A stretch of DNA of 64,000 bases from Micromonospora sp. WMMA1947. Lineage in GTDB: Bacteria > Actinomycetota > Actinomycetes > Mycobacteriales > Micromonosporaceae. The notes under the pieces were generated by a model. The model made no database searches and was not told the DNA's origin. It was given only the letters and a program-made list of their open reading frames with translations. Where the stretch lies: positions 1,116,001 through 1,180,000 of the forward strand of contig NZ_CP114909.1 of the NCBI RefSeq assembly GCF_027497355.1, written 5' to 3'. Both the position numbers and the translations under genes were made by a program. Below are positions 55,628 to 64,000 of the stretch, one piece after another; within the stretch, counting starts at the first letter, position 1; each line of letters begins with the position of its first letter.

Positions 55628-56221
55628 TCAGGCGGGCGCGACGGCCCGCGAGCGCCGCATGGTGAGCACGTACTCGACAAGCGAGATCAGCACGTGCTTC
55701 GTGGACTCCCGGTTACGGGCGTCGCACGGCACCACCGGCACGTCGCGGGAGATCGCCAGCGCGTCCCGGACGTCCTGCGGATCGTGGTACTGCATGCCGT
55801 CGAAGCAGTTGATGGCCACCAGGTACGGCAGCCGCCGGTGCTCGAAGAAGTCGATGGCGGCGAAGCAGTCGGCGAGCCGCCGCGTGTCGACCAGCACCAC
55901 AGCGCCGATCGCACCCCGGACCAACTCGTCCCACATGAACCAGAACCGCGTCTGACCCGGCGTACCGAACAGGTACAGGATCAGATCCCGGTCGATCGAG
56001 ATACGACCGAAGTCCATCGCCACCGTGGTCGTCGTCTTGCCCGGCACCTGCCGGGTGTCGTCGACGCCGACACCGGCGGAGGTCATGATCGCCTCGGTGG
56101 TCAGCGGCGTGATCTCCGAGACCGAACCGACCAGCGTCGTCTTGCCGACGCCGAACCCACCGGCGATAACGATCTTCGCCGACGTCACGCGGCCGCTCTG
56201 GGCCGGCGGCCGGTGCGACAT
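55628..56221 (-). CDS. cvnD: Conservon GTPase CvnD
   Basis: 197 residues: P-loop IVIAGGFGVGKTTLVGSVSEI, switch region TTTTVAMDFGRI and LYLFGTPGQTRFWFMWDELVRGAIGAVVLVDTRR (G3 with unusual GTPGQ), with NCFDG in place of NKxD. This is the Ras-like MglA/CvnD family. It is the output GTPase of conservons, which act like a bacterial G-protein system downstream of a membrane kinase. ATG 56221 follows the CvnC stop by one base. Last gene of the leftward conservon operon. Confidence 0.93.
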   Translation of the reverse strand: MSHRPPAQSGRVTSAKIVIAGGFGVGKTTLVGSVSEITPLTTEAIMTSAGVGVDDTRQVPGKTTTTVAMDFGRISIDRDLILYLFGTPGQTRFWFMWDELVRGAIGAVVLVDTRRLADCFAAIDFFEHRRLPYLVAINCFDGMQYHDPQDVRDALAISRDVPVVPCDARNRESTKHVLISLVEYVLTMRRSRAVAPA

Positions 56222-56222
56222 G

Positions 56223-56600
56223 TCAGAGCCTGCGAAGTCCACTCAGCACCCTCTCCAGCAGTTCAGTGCCCACCGCGTCGTCGGAGTCGTCCAAAATGGT
56301 CGGCTCGTGGACCGCGACCAGGCCGTCCGTCGCCATGTCGGCGATGAGCACCCGGGCCACGCCGAGCGGAAGCTGCATCCGCGCCGCGATTTCGGCGAGC
56401 GACTGCACACGTCCGTCACACAACGCGGCGATGTACTGGTGTTCACGACCTTGGCCACCATTGCCAGTGGCAACCGCTCGGCCGCGCACCGTCGTCTCGA
56501 CGAGTGCCTCCAGGGCGATGTCGAGCCGGGGACGGGTACGACCGCGGGTAACGGCGTACGGCCGGACCAACGCTCCGGTCGGCTCGTCACGATCCGCCAT
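56223..56600 (-). CDS. cvnC: Conservon protein CvnC (DUF742)
   Basis: 125 residues: RPYAVTRGRTRPRLDIALEALVETTVRG followed by a winged helix, LCDGRVQSLAEIAARMQLPLGVARVLIADMATDGLVAVHEP. DUF742 proteins bind CvnB and CvnD. ATG 56600 follows GGGAGG, and GTG 56609/56630 are less likely. Operon order A-B-C-D is intact. Confidence 0.93.
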   Translation of the reverse strand: MADRDEPTGALVRPYAVTRGRTRPRLDIALEALVETTVRGRAVATGNGGQGREHQYIAALCDGRVQSLAEIAARMQLPLGVARVLIADMATDGLVAVHEPTILDDSDDAVGTELLERVLSGLRRL

Positions 56601-56700
56601 TTCGCCGCTCACCTCCCTCGCACCCGGCACCGGCTCGCCCCGGTGACATTCGTCGCTGTCGTTGTTGTTCCCGCACCTGACCCACCGGCCAGCGCGTCAT

Positions 56701-57105
56701 TCAGCCCATCATCCCCACAGCCGTGCGCGGCTGCGGCGTCAGGGCATCGCCCACCCGGTCCACGAGCAGGGCCATCTCGTACCCGACCTGGCCCACGTCG
56801 CAGCTCCGCGCCGCCAGCACGGCGAACGACGAACCGTCGGAGATGGACATCAGGAACAGGAAGCCGTTGTCCATCTCGACGACTGTCTGCAACACCGCCC
56901 CGCCCTCGAAGCAGCGGGCCGCGCCCTGGGTGAGGCTGACCAGACCGGACGCGATCGCGGCGAGCTGGTCGGCGCGGTCCCGCGGAAGGTCACGGGACGA
57001 GGCGAGAAGCAGGCCGTCGGCCGAGACCGCGACCGCGTGCGCCACACCGGGCACCCGGTCGGCGAAGTTGGCGAGCAGCCATCCGAGATCCTGCGTAGTA
57101 GTCAT
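56701..57105 (-). CDS. cvnB: Conservon roadblock/LC7 protein CvnB
   Basis: 134 residues: [114 protein letters not shown], a full roadblock fold that typically dimerises and modulates the GTPase. ATG 57105 overlaps the CvnA stop (ATGA). Confidence 0.94.
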   Translation of the reverse strand: MTTTQDLGWLLANFADRVPGVAHAVAVSADGLLLASSRDLPRDRADQLAAIASGLVSLTQGAARCFEGGAVLQTVVEMDNGFLFLMSISDGSSFAVLAARSCDVGQVGYEMALLVDRVGDALTPQPRTAVGMMG

Positions 57106-60100
57106 CCTTGTTGCTCCTTCTGCCCGCTCCCGGCCACCGGGCCTGAGCCAGACTGCGAGGACTGCTGCCCGCCCGGAGTGCCCTCCGGGCCGGTCGTGTT
57201 GCTGTCGGTGTTACGCCCGCGCTGCACGCCCCGATGGTAGGCCGAGAGCAGGCCCCGGACCCCCTCCGGCGTCCGGCGCTGCACCGAGGCAGAAGGCTTG
57301 TCGATGCTGCCCGGCACGAGCTGCGCCATCGGCTTCCGCTTCGGCAGGCCCTTCTGGGTGGTCTCCGCAACCGGGACCTCGGTGGCCGCCGAGGCGGCAC
57401 GCCAGCCGTCGTCGGCCGCCGTCTGCCACGGGGAGGAGGGCTGCGGCGGCGCGGCCGGCTGCCGGGTGGGCAGCCCGCCGGTGTACGCGGGACGCGTGTT
57501 CCCGTTCGCCGCGCCGTTGTCACGCGGTGCTCCGCCGGCCGTCGGAGTGTGTGCCATCGGCGTGTTACCTGTCGTTGCGGGTGTCGGCTGCGGCACGGGC
57601 CGGCCGGCGGTGTCCACCTTGGCGAACTGCTGGGTGGCGTCGCCACCGTTCGCCGTCGGGGCCGGGGCCGCCGACTCCTCGTTGGGCCCGGGCCGGCGGG
57701 TGCGGAACCACGCCGACTCCAGCTCCCGGAAGATCGGCAGCTCCATCGTCTCGTCCGCGTACCGCTGGCGGTTGCCCGGCTGCTGCGGCACGGCCGGTCG
57801 TGACGCCGGAGCCGCCGGGGTGGCGGGCCGGGCCTCGGACGGCCGGTCCGCGGGCGGGGCGGCGGCGGGACGGCCGGTCGCCTGCTGCGGGGTGGCCGGC
57901 ATCTCCGTGCGCGGCACCCGGGGCAGCTCGGTGGTCATGTCCATGCCGCTGGTGGGCCGTTCCGGCGCCACCGGCGCCGGGGTCGGCGCGACCGGGGGCC
58001 AGACCGGCGGGGCGCTGACACCCGGTGCGGGCACCGGACGCGCGGGCAGCTGGTTCGCCGGCGGCGCGGAGGCCGGGTGACCGGCGGTGGGCTGACCGGA
58101 GACCGGTGCGGCCGACGCGGGGTGCCCGGAGACCGGAGCGGCCGAGACCGGACGGTACGGCAGCGGGTCGCCGGAGACCGGCGCCGCGGAGACCGGGCGG
58201 CCCGAGAACGGGTCGCCGGAGACCGGGGCGGCCGAGACCGGGCGGTACGGCAGCGGGTTGCCGGAGACCGGCGCGCCGGAGACCGGGGGCAGCGGCGGCG
58301 CCGACACCGGCGGGACCGGCGGCGCGGAGACCGGCGGCGGGCTGTAGGGCCGCGCCTCCGGGCTGCTCGGCAGCTGGCGCGGGATGGCCGGCTGCTGACC
58401 GCTGGTGCCCGGGTCGCCCTCGCCCGGGTTGCGCCGCTGCGGCAGCGAGTCCATCGACTGGCCGTTGGAGGGCCGGCCGCCGAAACCGCCGTCCCCACCG
58501 GACGGGTTGGCACCGGTCAGGTCGGACCAGGCCGGCATGGCACGGCCGCCACCGGCGTTCGCCGGGGTGCCCGAGCCGTTGCGCGGCGCCGGGTCGAAGG
58601 CGCGTCCGCCGAGCGTGACCTGGTTGCCCGAGGAGCCCGGGTGCGGCGCCGGCGGCAGGCTCGGCGGGTTGTTGTTGCCGAAGGCGGCGAGGGCGCCGAA
58701 CGCGGGCGCCGGACCACCCTGCTGCGGGCCGGCGGCCGGCAGCGCCGGTGCGCCCGGACCACGACCGGCCAGGGCACGCGGCACCAGGACCGAGGTCGGC
58801 AGCGTCACGTCGGCGACGGTGCCCCGGTCGGCTCCGGGTCGCAGCTCGACCCGGACGCCGTGCCGGGCGGCCAGCCGCGCGACCACGACCAGGCCCATCA
58901 TCCGGGAGACCGCGACATCCACCTGCGGCGGCGTGGCCAGCCGCTCGTTGAGGTCACGGAGCTGCTCCGGGCTGATGCCGATGCCCCGGTCCTCCACGTA
59001 CAGGGAGGCGCGGTCACCGACCCGCCGGGCCTCCACCATGACCTGCGAGTCCGGCGGGGAGAAGGCGGTGGCGTTGTCGAACAGCTCGGCGACGAGGTGC
59101 ACCAGGTCGTTCACCGCGTGGGCGGCGACCTCGATGTCCCTGTCGATCACGCCGAACTCGATCCGGGTGTAGTGCTCGACCTCGGACTGGGCGGCGCGGA
59201 GCACGTCGATCAGGGCGGCGGGCTCGCGCTGCACACGGGTGGAGTCCGCGCCGGCGAGGACCAGCAGGTTCTCGTCGTTGCGGCGCATCCGGGTGGCCAG
59301 GTGGTCGAGCTGGAACAGCTCGGCCAGGCGGTCCGGGTCCTCCTCGCCGCGCTCCAGCCGGTCGAGGTGGCCGATCAGCCGGTCGACCAGGATCTGCGAG
59401 CGGCGGGCCAGGTTGACGAACATGGTCGCGACCGACGCCCGCAGGGCAGCCTGCTCGGCGGCGGTGCGGACGGCCTCCAGGTGGACCGCGTTGAACGCCT
59501 CGGTCACCTGGCCGAACTCGTCCTTGCTGCGCACCGGCAGCGGTTCGGCGATCTGGTTCGCCAGCTGGACCGGGGAGAGCTGGCCGGTCACCTGCGGGTC
59601 ACGCAGCCGGGCGACCGCCTGCGGCAGCCCGTACTGGGCCACCGCCAGGGCGCCCTGGCGCAGGTCGCGCAGCGAGCGGGCCATCGAGCGGGCCACCAGG
59701 TACGCGAACAGGATGGCCAGCAGCAGCATGGTGAGCAGCAGGCCGGTCTCCAGGAACACCTGGCGCTGGGTGTCCGAACGCAGCGCGTCGGCCTGCCGGA
59801 CCACGTTGCCGTCGAGCCGGGACTCCACGGTACGGATCAGCTTGGCGTTGGCGACCATGGTCTGGTCCCACTGGTCCGCCCCGAACGGGGCGTTCTCCAT
59901 GGAGCCGTTGTTGTTGCCCGAGACGAAACTGGTGAAGCGGTCGGCCTTGCGCAGGTCGGGCCCGGAGACGGTCTGCTCGTAGAACAGCTTGTCGGGCTCG
60001 GTGGCGACCGCCTGGAACGTCGCCAGCGACTGCGACTGGCCGGTGCCGCTGGCGATGAACTGCTCGCGCAGCGCGGCGGTGTACTGGTTCTGGGTGAGCG

Positions 60101-60755
60101 CCTGGTGGACGACCACCCGGCGCTGGGTCAGGTATTCCTTCTGCCGGGCCACGGCGGCCGAAGCGCGCATCCGGTCGCTCAGGTCGTTGTTGCCGGCGAG
60201 CTGGGTGGCCGAGTCGCGGATCGCGAGCAGGTCCTCGATCAGCTGCCGGTACGCCTGGTCGGCGTCATTGATCTTGAGCTTGCCGTTCAGCACCTGGCTC
60301 CGGGTCGCCGGAAGGTCCTTCAGCTGGGTGTCGATCGTGTCCAGCAGCCCGACGAAGTTGCGGGGCAGGTCGTCGATCTCGCCACGCTGCCGCAGGTAGG
60401 GCGACTTCGCCTGGTCCACCCGCTGGTTGGCCCGGTTGTAGCCCTCCTGGTACTGCGCCCGGGTCTGGAACTCCTTCGCGCCGAGGAAGAGCACGGCGCC
60501 GACCCGCTCGTCCTGCACGGTGTCGACCAGGTCACCCGAGTAGCCGATCAGGTTGGCCAGATCCCCCGCCCGGTTGGCATTGTTGAGCGTCTCCAGGTGG
60601 TCGACCAGACCACTGGTGCCCACCACGACCGTGGCGATGGTCGGCACGATCATGATCAGACCGAGCTTGGACCAGATCGGCATGTCGCGCAGCCGACTCA
60701 TCGGCCGGCGCAGCCGCGACAGGAAGGAGCCCGCCGTCGTTGGCCGTTTGCTCAC
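57102..60755 (-). CDS. cvnA: Conservon sensor histidine kinase CvnA (NIT-HAMP-HATPase)
   Basis: 1217 residues. Membrane helices lie at about 29-48 and 335-358 and flank an extracellular NIT-type nitrate/nitrite-sensing-like domain. A HAMP linker follows, then a dimerisation region ([22 protein letters not shown]) and the HATPase with N-box [16 protein letters not shown] and [10 protein letters not shown]. From about residue 660 the protein is a long Pro/Ala/Ser-rich tail with VSAAPVSG repeats, ending in the conserved [15 protein letters not shown]...[12 protein letters not shown] module. It is the membrane sensor of the conservon; the signal is unknown. Confidence 0.93.
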   Translation of the reverse strand: MSKRPTTAGSFLSRLRRPMSRLRDMPIWSKLGLIMIVPTIATVVVGTSGLVDHLETLNNANRAGDLANLIGYSGDLVDTVQDERVGAVLFLGAKEFQTRAQYQEGYNRANQRVDQAKSPYLRQRGEIDDLPRNFVGLLDTIDTQLKDLPATRSQVLNGKLKINDADQAYRQLIEDLLAIRDSATQLAGNNDLSDRMRASAAVARQKEYLTQRRVVVHQALTQNQYTAALREQFIASGTGQSQSLATFQAVATEPDKLFYEQTVSGPDLRKADRFTSFVSGNNNGSMENAPFGADQWDQTMVANAKLIRTVESRLDGNVVRQADALRSDTQRQVFLETGLLLTMLLLAILFAYLVARSMARSLRDLRQGALAVAQYGLPQAVARLRDPQVTGQLSPVQLANQIAEPLPVRSKDEFGQVTEAFNAVHLEAVRTAAEQAALRASVATMFVNLARRSQILVDRLIGHLDRLERGEEDPDRLAELFQLDHLATRMRRNDENLLVLAGADSTRVQREPAALIDVLRAAQSEVEHYTRIEFGVIDRDIEVAAHAVNDLVHLVAELFDNATAFSPPDSQVMVEARRVGDRASLYVEDRGIGISPEQLRDLNERLATPPQVDVAVSRMMGLVVVARLAARHGVRVELRPGADRGTVADVTLPTSVLVPRALAGRGPGAPALPAAGPQQGGPAPAFGALAAFGNNNPPSLPPAPHPGSSGNQVTLGGRAFDPAPRNGSGTPANAGGGRAMPAWSDLTGANPSGGDGGFGGRPSNGQSMDSLPQRRNPGEGDPGTSGQQPAIPRQLPSSPEARPYSPPPVSAPPVPPVSAPPLPPVSGAPVSGNPLPYRPVSAAPVSGDPFSGRPVSAAPVSGDPLPYRPVSAAPVSGHPASAAPVSGQPTAGHPASAPPANQLPARPVPAPGVSAPPVWPPVAPTPAPVAPERPTSGMDMTTELPRVPRTEMPATPQQATGRPAAAPPADRPSEARPATPAAPASRPAVPQQPGNRQRYADETMELPIFRELESAWFRTRRPGPNEESAAPAPTANGGDATQQFAKVDTAGRPVPQPTPATTGNTPMAHTPTAGGAPRDNGAANGNTRPAYTGGLPTRQPAAPPQPSSPWQTAADDGWRAASAATEVPVAETTQKGLPKRKPMAQLVPGSIDKPSASVQRRTPEGVRGLLSAYHRGVQRGRNTDSNTTGPEGTPGGQQSSQSGSGPVAGSGQKEQQG
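58063..58345 (-). repeat. cvnA: Tandem repeats in the CvnA tail
   Basis: About ten copies of a short unit encode P-VSAAPVSG or [10 protein letters not shown] variants, with near-identical 60-bp DNA blocks (GGAGACCGG..GCGG). Such arrays expand and contract by slippage, so this region may vary in length between strains. Confidence 0.8.
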
Positions 60756-60948
60756 GTCACCGCCCTCGCATTACCGCGCCCCGCGCCACCCTGAGGGCAA
60801 CGCCGAGCGACCGACCCGGCGGGTCGGACCTCCGAGATTCCATCACGCCGCTCCGCAAAGAGAAAGACCAGGTTGTCCCTCACCAGAGGTGTGATGAGAT
60901 GTTGATGCAATTTGATAGCAATCCGTCTGGCCGGAGTCACTGAAGGTA
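60756..60948. promoter_or_regulatory. Divergent promoter region between conservon and uridine kinase-like gene
   Basis: This 193-bp gap is AT-richer than average around 60890-60945 (GTTGATGCAATTTGATAGCAAT). It must contain the conservon promoter facing left and the promoter of the kinase gene facing right. Individual -10/-35 elements could not be assigned with confidence. Confidence 0.4.
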
Positions 60949-61554
60949 ATGGAACACCCGCACCGCGTCGTCCTGCTCGCCGGCCCCTCCGGGTCGGGAA
61001 AGTCATACATAGCCCAGCGAACCGGACTTCCGGTGCTCTGCCTGGACGACTTCTACAAGGACGGCGATGACCCTACGTGTCCGCGTCGAAACGGACAGGT
61101 GGATTGGGAGTCCCCCTTGTCCTGGGATGCGGACATGGCGGTGCAAACAATCGCCCGACTGGCCCGGGAGGGCAAGGCCGAAGTGCCGGTTTATGCGATC
61201 GGCGCGGACCGTCGGGTAGCCACCCGGCCATTCGATGTCGACGGATCGCCAATCTTCGTGGCCGAGGGGATCTTCGCGGCCGAGATCGTGGCCGAGTGCC
61301 GGCGACTCGGGCTGCTCGCCGGGGCGTACGCGCTGCGCCGCCCGCGCGGCGCGACGTTCCTGCGCCGCCTCGCCCGGGATCTCACCGAGCAGCGCAAGGC
61401 GCCCCGGGTGCTGCTCCGGCGCGGAGTCGCGCTGCTGCGCGCCGAGCCGGCCGTGCTGCGCCGGCAGACCGGGCTGGGCGCCGAGGCGGCCCGGGCCGGG
61501 CAGGTGCTGCGCGGGGTGGCCGCACTGCTCTCCGGCCACCCCCGCCGGTCGTGA
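60949..61554 (+). CDS. Uridine kinase-like P-loop protein
   Basis: 201 residues: Walker A VVLLAGPSGSGKSYIAQRTGLPVLCLDDFYKDGDDPTCPRRNGQVDWESPLSWDADMA, with the uridine-kinase DDFYKD and DWESP motifs, then VPVYAIGADRRV and IFVAEGIFAAEIVAE. It probably phosphorylates a nucleoside or related alcohol, likely uridine/cytidine. It is convergent with adenosine deaminase, with no gap between stops. Confidence 0.85.
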   Translation: MEHPHRVVLLAGPSGSGKSYIAQRTGLPVLCLDDFYKDGDDPTCPRRNGQVDWESPLSWDADMAVQTIARLAREGKAEVPVYAIGADRRVATRPFDVDGSPIFVAEGIFAAEIVAECRRLGLLAGAYALRRPRGATFLRRLARDLTEQRKAPRVLLRRGVALLRAEPAVLRRQTGLGAEAARAGQVLRGVAALLSGHPRRS

Positions 61555-62631
61555 TCAGCCGATCATCTCGGCGTACGCCGGCTTGATCACCTCGTCGATG
61601 ATCCGCAGCCGCTCGTCGAACGGGATGAACGCGCTCTTCATCGCGTTGATGGTGAACCACTGGAGTTCCTTCCAGCCGTAGCCGAAGGCCTCCACCAGCA
61701 GCGCCATCTCCCGCGACATCGAGGTGCCGCTCATCAGCCGGTTGTCGGTGTTCACAGTCACCCGGAACCGCAGGTCGCGCAGCAGCCCGATCGGGTGGTC
61801 GGCGATCGAGGCCGCAGCTCCGGTCTGCACGTTCGACGACGGGCACAGTTCCAGCGGGATGCGCTTGTCCCGTACGTACGCGGCCAGCCGGCCCAGCACC
61901 GGCGGGTTGCCCGGGGTGATGTCGTCGACGATGCGGACGCCGTGGCCGAGCCGGTCGGCGCCGCACCACTGGATCGCCTGCCAGATGGACGGCAGGCCGA
62001 ACGCCTCACCGGCGTGGATGGTGAAGTGGAAGTTCTCCCGCTGGAGGTACTCGAACGCGTCCAGGTGCCGGGTGGGCGGGAAACCCGCCTCCGCGCCGGC
62101 GATGTCGAAGCCGACCACCCCGGTGTCGCGGTGCCGCACGGCCAGCTCGGCGATCTCCTGCGAGCGGGCCGCGTGCCGCATCGCGGTGAGCAGCGTGCCG
62201 ATCCGGATCGGGGTGCCGGCCTCGGCGGCCAGCGCGCTGCCCTCCCGGAACCCGGTGACCACCGCGTCGACCACCTCGTCCAGGGTCAGGTTCTGCTCCA
62301 GGTGCTGCTCCGGCGCGAACCGCACCTCGGCGTAGACCACGCCGTCGGCGGCCAAGTCCAGAGCGCACTCGCGAGCGACCCGGCGCAACGCGGCAGGGGT
62401 CTGCATGACCGCCACCGTGTGCGCGAACGTCTCCAGGTAGCGCTCCAGCGAGCCGGAGTTCGCCGCCTCGGTGAACCAGACACCGAGCGCCGCCGGGTCG
62501 GTGGTGGGCAGTTCGTGACCGACCTCGGCGGCCAGCTCGACGATCGTCGCGGGCCGCAGGCCGCCGTCGAGGTGATCGTGCAGCAGCGCCTTCGGGACCT
62601 TGACGATGTCCTCGTACGAGATTGCGACCAT
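61555..62631 (-). CDS. add: Adenosine deaminase
   Basis: 358 residues. Zinc ligands His18 and His20 in [12 protein letters not shown], then [27 protein letters not shown] and [16 protein letters not shown], the standard adenosine deaminase set. It converts adenosine or deoxyadenosine to inosine, feeding the salvage route with Upp, GuaB1 and DeoC. ATG 62631. Matches mycobacterial add (Rv3313c) in position. Confidence 0.95.
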   Translation of the reverse strand: MVAISYEDIVKVPKALLHDHLDGGLRPATIVELAAEVGHELPTTDPAALGVWFTEAANSGSLERYLETFAHTVAVMQTPAALRRVARECALDLAADGVVYAEVRFAPEQHLEQNLTLDEVVDAVVTGFREGSALAAEAGTPIRIGTLLTAMRHAARSQEIAELAVRHRDTGVVGFDIAGAEAGFPPTRHLDAFEYLQRENFHFTIHAGEAFGLPSIWQAIQWCGADRLGHGVRIVDDITPGNPPVLGRLAAYVRDKRIPLELCPSSNVQTGAAASIADHPIGLLRDLRFRVTVNTDNRLMSGTSMSREMALLVEAFGYGWKELQWFTINAMKSAFIPFDERLRIIDEVIKPAYAEMIG

Positions 62632-62682
62632 GCTCAGACCCTAGTCACCCCCGGTACGGGCGTGGCGGTGGACCGGGCCGGT

Positions 62683-63664
<982 letters not shown>

Positions 63665-63677
<13 letters not shown>

Positions 63678-64000
63678 GGTGAGGTCACTCCTGTCGGGAC
63701 GGGGGCCGGGGCGGTGAGCCGGGGAACGAACCAGGCGACGATCGGCCCGATGCCGATCGCGTAGAGCAGGGTGCCGGGGCCGACGGCGCCGCCGAGCAGC
63801 CAGCCGACCGCCAGCACCGTCACCTCGATCCCGGTGCGGGCCGGGCCGAGCGGCAGGCCGCGGGCGGCCAGACCGGTCATCAGCCCGTCCCGCGGGCCGG
63901 GGCCGAGGCGGGCACCGAGGTAGAGCGCGGTGGCGAGTCCGTTGAGCAGGACGCCCGCGACCAGCAGGCCGATCCGGCCGGCGAGCGGGTCCACCGGCGG
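63665..64000 (-). CDS. YczE/YitT-like membrane protein, partial (5' end outside window)
   Basis: At least 111 residues of an integral membrane protein: RIGLLVAGVLLNGLATALYLGARLGPGPRDGLMTGLAARGLPLGPARTGIEVTVLAVGWLLGGAVGPGTLLYAIGIGPIVAWFVP. The GLGPGPRDGLMTGL-type motif is typical of the YczE family. Its start lies beyond the right edge. Role unknown. Confidence 0.8.

Noticed and set aside
58063..58345. CRISPR array suggested by regular repeats
   Set aside because: The repeats are in-frame, have no unique spacers of constant length and encode a Pro/Ala/Ser-rich protein tail.

Overview
The window is a stretch of high-GC actinobacterial chromosome, most like Micromonospora or a close relative in the Micromonosporaceae. 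The signs are strong G/C bias at third codon positions, many GTG starts, GTGA/ATGA gene overlaps, several probable leaderless promoters, a GTAAGGAAGGGCCCC-type intergenic repeat, and a core gene order recalling mycobacteria (accE-maf-accA3, lpdA, M20 amidohydrolase, pmmB, upp, add). No rRNA, tRNA, CRISPR array, prophage or intact insertion sequence was seen. The genus is inference.

Layout. 1-5.2 kb: the N-terminal part of a Ser/Thr kinase, the acyl-CoA carboxylase epsilon subunit, a three-gene type VII secretion-like cassette (helical protein, Pro/Gly-rich substrate-like protein, mycosin) with a lower-GC central block, then maf and an O-methyltransferase. 5.2-11 kb: an MFS transporter, a drug ABC exporter with a PadR regulator (two matching operators), and the acyl-CoA carboxylase alpha subunit. 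11-20.2 kb: GuaB1, a TetR/DoxX pair, an MFS/MarR pair, and a second MarR leading a heterodimeric ABC exporter. 20.2-23.7 kb: a threonyl-tRNA synthetase paralogue without editing domains, behind a leader peptide with three consecutive Thr codons, then small membrane and HTH genes. 23.7-33.5 kb: LpdA-type flavoprotein, GGCT-like protein, double-GNAT, SCO6745-like protein, metallo-hydrolase, DUF4349 lipoprotein, M20 amidohydrolase and a methylmalonyl-CoA mutase-like large subunit. 33.7-43.7 kb: a receptor kinase, a phosphohexomutase, a GPP34 protein, and a nucleoside-salvage/deoxyribose block (upp; deoC, an aldehyde dehydrogenase and a catalytically truncated aldehyde dehydrogenase-like partner), then a BlaI/M56 pair. 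43.8-50.6 kb: the complete cytochrome bd operon cydA-cydB-cydD-cydC, a permease-prefix membrane protein and a PadR regulator. 50.7-60.8 kb: an acidic protein, a large protein with a decayed IS110-like N-terminus and a conservon-kinase-like tail, a type I periplasmic binding lipoprotein, and, facing them, a conservon (CvnA-B-C-D). 60.9-64 kb: a uridine-kinase-like protein, adenosine deaminase, an F420/flavin PPOX protein, an FMN reductase and a partial YczE-like membrane protein.

Links between genes. The salvage enzymes (adenosine deaminase, Upp, phosphohexomutase, DeoC plus aldehyde dehydrogenase) form a scattered nucleoside and pentose recycling set. The exporters sit beside local regulators with readable palindromic operators. 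The most interesting points are: (i) the Thr-codon leader peptide and Shine-Dalgarno-sequestering hairpin in front of the editing-less ThrRS; (ii) a near-identical palindrome at the start of padR2 and in the cydA promoter, suggesting PadR control of cytochrome bd; (iii) a roughly 60-residue C-terminal module shared between the IS110-like protein and the conservon kinase CvnA; (iv) the compositional mosaic in the mycosin cassette.
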